From NCBI GenBank assembly GCA_021635425.1, contig JAJWOJ010000076.1, positions 1-8,203 of the forward strand: 8,203 nt of DNA, read 5' to 3'. Source of the stretch: Clostridiales bacterium. GTDB lineage: Bacteria; Bacillota; Clostridia; Christensenellales; Borkfalkiaceae. The translations under genes were made by a program, and so were the position numbers. Shown one piece after another: positions 4,462 to 8,203 of the stretch; positions within the stretch are counted from its first letter, which is position 1, and every line of letters begins with the position of its first letter. Under the pieces are notes generated by a model. It ran no database searches and had not been told where the DNA came from. It saw only the letters and a program-made list of their open reading frames with translations.

Positions 4462-5892
4462 ATGAAAAAAATATTATCTGCGATTCTATGCACCGCGATG
4501 CTCGCCGCGATATGTTTGTTTGCTACGGGTTGCAAACTTGAACCGTATAAGGTTACGCGCTGGTATCTCGACTCGTTTATCGACGAAGACGGATTTTTAC
4601 ATAAAGCGGGCTACGACTCCGCCGAACAGAGTTATTTGTTTTCGGACGACGTTCGTCTCGAATATCACAAGCGAAACACTTTTATACTTAATCTTTTCGA
4701 TAAAGAACTGCAAGGAACCTACACCTACAAGATTTCAAAAGCAACGTCTTATACGACGCTTACTTTTTCCGACGGAACGACCGCTTCGGGAACAAACCAC
4801 AGCCCCATTCTGGGCGACGAAAGCGCAACGCTGAGTTATAAGGGAGTAATATATTATTTCTGCACGTCGAACGATGAGAGCAGATTCGATTTCAGCCGCG
4901 AAACTTACAGCGAATTTGCGGAACCGATATACAAAGCTCTGCAAAACGGTTCTATCCAAATAGATTCGCTGCGCTTTTCAACAACTCTTGAAAAAGGAGA
5001 AATCACCCTTACGGACGGTAATTATATATTCACCGCGAAAAACGGAACAAGCGAAAATCTCTCCGCAGGCAGAAGAACGTTTACTTACGAAACCGTAACT
5101 TTCGGCAAAATCTCGCGCGGAGACAACACCCTTCGCGAAGGGCTGTGTTTTATGAACAAAACAACTTACAAAAAGCCCGAAACGGAAGATGACGTCGTCT
5201 ACACCGATTACGCCGTATGGTATTATGCAGATAACTTCGCAGAAGCTTGCCCATGGGCGGCAGATATCAGAAAAGACGATATAATATCCGTAGACGCAGA
5301 CTATGTCGGAATGAGAACCGAGGGATATTCTCTCACCGAAAAATGGAACAATGAAAACCCGAAAATCAACTTACTTGTAACGGCGTTAAACAGTTCGTTG
5401 GCATACTACAAACTGCCCGAAAACAAAGTCTATGAAGAAGAAAAAACCACTTACACCATAAAAAACGCCGCCGATTCTTACGCTTTGACTATCGCTTATG
5501 TGCGTTACGGAGATTATTGGCTCGAAACGATTTTAAAAGACGGCGAATATTACATGATAACCCGTAAAACAACGGAAAATATCCTGATAAGACAGTTCCC
5601 CGAAATAGGCGGAGATTATTTCTATAAAATTGACGGCGGCTCCGCTAAAGTTTATATCAAAGATGAAACAGGCTCTTCAAGCCGCTATAACGCAACTATC
5701 GGCGACCTTGTTTTCATAAAAGACAAGGAGTATATCGGAAGCGAGAAAAGCTCTGTCACACTGATAAAAGGCGACATATCTTTGAGGATTATCGATGAAA
5801 AAACATTTGTGTGGTCAAGACCGTATTACGACACGGCAGTTTACAGATTGGTCGGCGATTACGATTTTTCCGAAATCTTAGCCCTCGCTTAA
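4462..5892 (+). CDS. Predicted secreted lipoprotein of unknown function
   Basis: I do not recognise this protein. Seen: 476 residues from the ATG at 4462, which has an excellent GGGAGGT site (4451-4457). The frame is open further upstream to a TTG at 4396, but that lies on the -10 element and would bury the signal peptide. The N-terminus (MKKILSAILCTAMLAAICLF) is a signal peptide, and ATGC (21-24) is a plausible lipobox with Cys24 as the lipidated residue, although Ala at -3 is less usual than Leu. The mature part is rich in Tyr, Thr, Ser and Gly and alternates short strands and turns (GTYTYK, TTLTFSDGTTASG, EITLTDGNYIF, SAKVYIKDETG), suggesting all-beta, perhaps lipocalin-like modules repeated along the chain. 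No catalytic motif is visible. Inferred location: anchored on the outer face of the membrane. It is monocistronic, between two terminators, with no functional hint from its neighbours. Confidence 0.85.
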   Translation: MKKILSAILCTAMLAAICLFATGCKLEPYKVTRWYLDSFIDEDGFLHKAGYDSAEQSYLFSDDVRLEYHKRNTFILNLFDKELQGTYTYKISKATSYTTLTFSDGTTASGTNHSPILGDESATLSYKGVIYYFCTSNDESRFDFSRETYSEFAEPIYKALQNGSIQIDSLRFSTTLEKGEITLTDGNYIFTAKNGTSENLSAGRRTFTYETVTFGKISRGDNTLREGLCFMNKTTYKKPETEDDVVYTDYAVWYYADNFAEACPWAADIRKDDIISVDADYVGMRTEGYSLTEKWNNENPKINLLVTALNSSLAYYKLPENKVYEEEKTTYTIKNAADSYALTIAYVRYGDYWLETILKDGEYYMITRKTTENILIRQFPEIGGDYFYKIDGGSAKVYIKDETGSSSRYNATIGDLVFIKDKEYIGSEKSSVTLIKGDISLRIIDEKTFVWSRPYYDTAVYRLVGDYDFSEILALA

Positions 5893-5926
5893 AATATTCA
5901 CGAGGGATATACTTAATAATACGCGG

Positions 5927-5963
5927 CGCGCTCGGAAACCGATAAGGTTTTCGGGCGCGTTTT
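5927..5963 (+). terminator. Long-stem rho-independent terminator after the lipoprotein gene
   Basis: CGCGCTCGGAAACC (5927-5940) pairs with GGTTTTCGGGCGCG (5946-5959) over 14 bp with two G-U pairs and a 5-nt loop, followed by TTTT. The G-U pairs become mismatches on the minus strand and no T-run exists there, so it serves the plus-strand gene. The remaining 75 nt up to the ZIP gene stop show no separate minus-strand terminator. Confidence 0.9.
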
Positions 5964-6038
5964 ATATCGATAATCGACTTATAGGCGCATATTTGCGACT
6001 TGATTGTGTTTGATTTTGCCGTTGGTCTGAATTGCTCT

Positions 6039-6767
6039 TTAACCTAAAAGAACGTCCATCGTCATCATCAGAATAAACCCTAGCACTGCTCCCGCGGCAA
6101 GTTTTATGCCGTCCTTTTCCCGCTTTGCGGTAAGCTCGGAAAAGACGACGAAAATCATCGCTCCCGCGGAAAAGGACATGAGGTACGGCAAAAGCCGCGA
6201 CGCAACCGCAACCGCGATTACACCGAGCGCACCGCTCACGGGTTCAACCGCTCCGCTTAAAACGCCTTTGAAAAACGACTTTTTTCTTGAATAAATTTTC
6301 CTTGCGGGAAGAACGAGCGCCGCCCCTTCGGGGAAATTCTGCAAGCCTATGCCTATCGCGACCGACACGCCCGAAAGCGCGCTGCCCGTCATAACCATTC
6401 CGCTCCCGAGCGCAAACCCGACGGCAATGCCCTCGGGGATGTTATGCGCCGTCATCGCGAGAAACAATCTGTTAAAAGCCGCGTCCTCGTTTTCGGGAAA
6501 AACAAGCCCGACTATAAGAATAAACAGTCCGCCCGCGGCGATGCCCGCACCGACTTTCAGCGCAGCATATTCTCCCGCGCTTTCCAAAGCCGGCAGAACG
6601 AGCGACCACACGGAAGCGGCTATCATTATCCCGCCCGACAATCCGTTAAGATACGGAAGCCAATCGGAATACTTCTTTTCGGGAATAAAACACGCCGCAA
6701 GCGCACCCGAAACGGTCATCGCAAAAATAAAAAACAAACTGAAAACTATTGCGGCGAAATTACCCAT
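6039..6767 (-). CDS. ZIP-family metal transporter (GufA/ZIP11-like)
   Basis: Seen: 242 residues with about eight hydrophobic segments, as in prokaryotic ZIP proteins. HNIPEG (108-113) is the classic metal-site motif of transmembrane segment 4. Segment 5 has QNFPEG (143-148), where many ZIPs have HEIPHE; the Gln-type version is characteristic of the GufA/ZIP11 branch. VEPVSG (174-179) also matches that branch. Known: ZIP proteins move zinc or other divalent cations into the cytoplasm. Inferred: zinc is likely but iron or manganese cannot be excluded. The ATG at 6767 has an AGAGGAG ribosome site just upstream. It follows ddl on the same strand after 79 nt with no terminator, so it may be read through from ddl. 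I found no convincing promoter and no clear Zur or Fur box in the gap. Confidence 0.93.
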   Translation of the reverse strand: MGNFAAIVFSLFFIFAMTVSGALAACFIPEKKYSDWLPYLNGLSGGIMIAASVWSLVLPALESAGEYAALKVGAGIAAGGLFILIVGLVFPENEDAAFNRLFLAMTAHNIPEGIAVGFALGSGMVMTGSALSGVSVAIGIGLQNFPEGAALVLPARKIYSRKKSFFKGVLSGAVEPVSGALGVIAVAVASRLLPYLMSFSAGAMIFVVFSELTAKREKDGIKLAAGAVLGFILMMTMDVLLG

Positions 6768-6846
6768 AACTCTCCTCTTTCGTATGTCATAATAACTCTT
6801 TATTACAACATATGCCGAGGATAAAATTTAAGTTACTTTTCTTTTG

Positions 6847-7956
6847 TTACTTTCGTATCTTTGCCGAGTCCGCGTTTAAAATGCCGCTCGAATAGGTGTA
6901 CACGTTGCTTTCCCTGTCGATTTCGTCCTCTATGGCGCATTCGGTCGATTCAAGAAGAAGTTCGCAGAATTTTTCCGTAGAATCGACGAACAGATAATAG
7001 GCAAGCGACCCGGGGACGGAATTTATCTCGTTGACGTAAATTTTCTCGCCGCAAAGAAGAAAATCTATTCTTACCGCGCCCGTAAAATCGAGCTTGCGAT
7101 AAACGTAAGACGTGATGTCCTTGATTCTCCGCGAAATTTTTTCGTCAATCGCCGCGGGGAAAACGCTTTGAGTTTTGCCCGAATACTTATCGGCAAAACT
7201 CAGAATATCGCCGCTCAGCTTCGGCTCTTCGCATTCGGAAACGAGATATTTTTCGCCGATTTTAATGCACGCGCAGTTTATTTCGCGGAAATCGGTCAGT
7301 GCTTTTTCGGCAATCACTTTATCGTCGTACAAAAAAGCCTTGTCGAGGGCGCGCCAAAACGAAGTTTTATCCTTCGCGACGCTTATCCCGATACTGCTGC
7401 CGAGGTTGGCGGGCTTTATTATCACGGGAAACCCGAGAGTTTTGGAAACATATTTCGCCGCAAGATCGCGCTTTTTTATGTAGTTGGTTCTATTAAGCTT
7501 CACATACGGAAGGCAATCAACGCCGATTCCTTTAAGCGCAAGTTTAGTGAAATACTTATCCATCGCCACGCTCGACGGGAAAAGCCCGGGGGACGCGAAC
7601 GCGATTTTGCTCAGCCTCATAACACCCGCAAGCGTTCCGTCCTCGCCGTTCACGCCGTGCATGCAGTTGATTGCGGCGTCTGCCTTGCAAATTGTTTTCA
7701 GCCTGCCGTGCTTCACCGCATATAAAGTGTTATCTCCGGGCAGAACGGTAACCTCGCAGACAGTTTTGAGATCGCGGGTTTTGTACCAGGAAAGGTCTTT
7801 GAGGCTTTCGCCTGTATGCCATCGTCCTTCAGTATCCGCGTAAATCGGGAAAACGCGCGCTTTTGCCGAAAGACAATTCGCCGTCATAACGCCCGTAATA
7901 ACCGAAACTTCGTGTTCGCAGGAAACCCCGCCGAAAAATACAAGAATGTTTTTCAT
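6847..7956 (-). CDS. ddl: D-alanine--D-alanine ligase family protein
   Basis: Seen: 369 residues, at the long end for Ddl. FGGVSCEHEVSVITG (8-22) is the N-terminal Ddl signature. HGVNGEDGTLAG (100-111), MDK (132-134), the ATP-grasp loop GFPVIIKPANLGSSIGIS (175-192), RIDFL (296-300) and NEIN (309-312) follow in order. Metal ligands are expected at Asp298, Glu310 and Asn312. KY at 257-258 aligns with the DdlB Lys215-Tyr216 pair, which favours D-Ala over D-lactate as second substrate. The loop after NEIN reads SVPGSLAYYLF, whereas Escherichia coli DdlB has TSPGMTSHS there, so the serine that pairs with that Tyr (Ser281) seems replaced. Known: Ddl joins two D-Ala at the cost of ATP in the cytoplasm, feeding MurF. 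It lies 51 nt after murF; AGAGGG at 7968-7963 marks the ATG at 7956. A variant specificity remains possible. Confidence 0.9.
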   Translation of the reverse strand: MKNILVFFGGVSCEHEVSVITGVMTANCLSAKARVFPIYADTEGRWHTGESLKDLSWYKTRDLKTVCEVTVLPGDNTLYAVKHGRLKTICKADAAINCMHGVNGEDGTLAGVMRLSKIAFASPGLFPSSVAMDKYFTKLALKGIGVDCLPYVKLNRTNYIKKRDLAAKYVSKTLGFPVIIKPANLGSSIGISVAKDKTSFWRALDKAFLYDDKVIAEKALTDFREINCACIKIGEKYLVSECEEPKLSGDILSFADKYSGKTQSVFPAAIDEKISRRIKDITSYVYRKLDFTGAVRIDFLLCGEKIYVNEINSVPGSLAYYLFVDSTEKFCELLLESTECAIEDEIDRESNVYTYSSGILNADSAKIRK

Positions 7957-7984
7957 TTCAATCCCTCTTAAAATATTCGCATAG

Positions 7985-8006
7985 TCGGTTAAGCTCCGTC
8001 AACCGA
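7985..8006 (-). repeat. Intercistronic inverted repeat between murF and ddl
   Basis: TCGGTT (7985-7990) and AACCGA (8001-8006) form a perfect 6-bp stem with a 10-nt loop, right after the murF stop. No T-run follows, so it is not an intrinsic terminator. It could be an mRNA stem between two co-transcribed genes or simply chance. A TTGACG hexamer within it has no good -10 at normal spacing. Confidence 0.4.
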
Positions 8007-8007
8007 T

Positions 8008-8203
8008 TTAAACCCCGTATCTGTCGGGAACGTCGTTTAAAAAAAGCACAACGTCGCCCTTTTTTATCTTTTCGTAAAGAATCTTTTTCGCTCCCTCGAT
8101 ATCTTTAACGGCAACAAACCCGACGTTGTCGTTCACGCCTTCGAAAATCCCGTCCGAGTTTTTTCCGACGGCGATTATCTCGTCCGCCGCTCCCGATAAA
8201 ACC
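8008..8203 (-). CDS. murF: MurF, C-terminal end (UDP-MurNAc-tripeptide--D-Ala-D-Ala ligase), cut by window edge
   Basis: Seen: 64 codons and a TAA, open at the right edge. The fragment begins VLSGAADEIIAVGKNSDG, reads through GVNDNVGFVAVKDIEGAKK and ends KKGDVVLFLNDVPDRYGV. The run of strands and helices and the ending GDVVLFLNDVPDRY match the C-terminal domain of Firmicutes MurF proteins, whose ends typically read like LFENDLPDNY. Known: MurF adds D-Ala-D-Ala to UDP-MurNAc-tripeptide in the cytoplasm, the step right after Ddl. The adjacent ddl on the same strand, 51 nt away, strongly supports the assignment. ATP-binding and catalytic parts lie outside the window, so another Mur-ligase relative cannot be fully excluded. 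Confidence 0.82.
   Translation of the reverse strand, partial: VLSGAADEIIAVGKNSDGIFEGVNDNVGFVAVKDIEGAKKILYEKIKKGDVVLFLNDVPDRYGV

Noticed and set aside
5967..5977. Short palindrome TCGATAATCGA in the gap before the ZIP gene end
   Set aside because: It is only 5 bp per arm and of a kind expected by chance; no promoter or gene depends on it.
7168..7725. A 185-codon plus-strand open frame opposite ddl
   Set aside because: It is antisense to a gene carrying all the Ddl motifs, with no ribosome site or homologous features.

Overview
The window looks like ordinary core chromosome of a Bacillota bacterium, most likely an uncultured Clostridia-type lineage. The evidence is an infC-rpmI-rplT operon with a Firmicutes-style attenuated leader and an AUU start, a YlmH-type S4 protein, a COG2509-type FAD protein, a Gram-positive-style lipoprotein signal, strong purine-rich Shine-Dalgarno sites and sigma-A-like promoters. 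This taxonomic reading is inferred from gene families and signals, not from a marker-gene comparison.

Left part (1-2726, all minus strand): read in the direction of transcription it runs ylmH, then a consensus promoter, a structured leader with an intrinsic terminator, infC (IF-3), rpmI (L35), rplT (L20), a terminator, and the 5' part of a TrmH/SpoU RNA methyltransferase cut by the left edge. All of these genes act on the ribosome or translation.

Middle part (2727-5963): a divergent intergenic region with a nested inverted repeat separates ylmH from a plus-strand FAD-dependent oxidoreductase (COG2509 type) with its own promoter and terminator. Next comes a plus-strand gene for an unrecognised secreted lipoprotein, also with its own promoter and a long-stem terminator.

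Right part (5964-8203, minus strand): read in the direction of transcription it is the 3' end of murF, then ddl (D-Ala-D-Ala ligase), then a ZIP-family metal transporter. MurF and Ddl are consecutive steps: Ddl makes D-Ala-D-Ala and MurF adds it to the UDP-MurNAc-tripeptide.

I see no mobile elements, CRISPR arrays, tRNA or rRNA genes, phage genes or defence genes, and no convincing undescribed multi-gene system. The points most worth a second look are regulatory: the infC leader with its AUU start and an overlapping small ORF that has its own ribosome site, the nested inverted repeat on the FAD-gene promoter, and the possibly leaderless ylmH start. Also notable are an atypical substrate-loop sequence in Ddl and the orphan lipoprotein.
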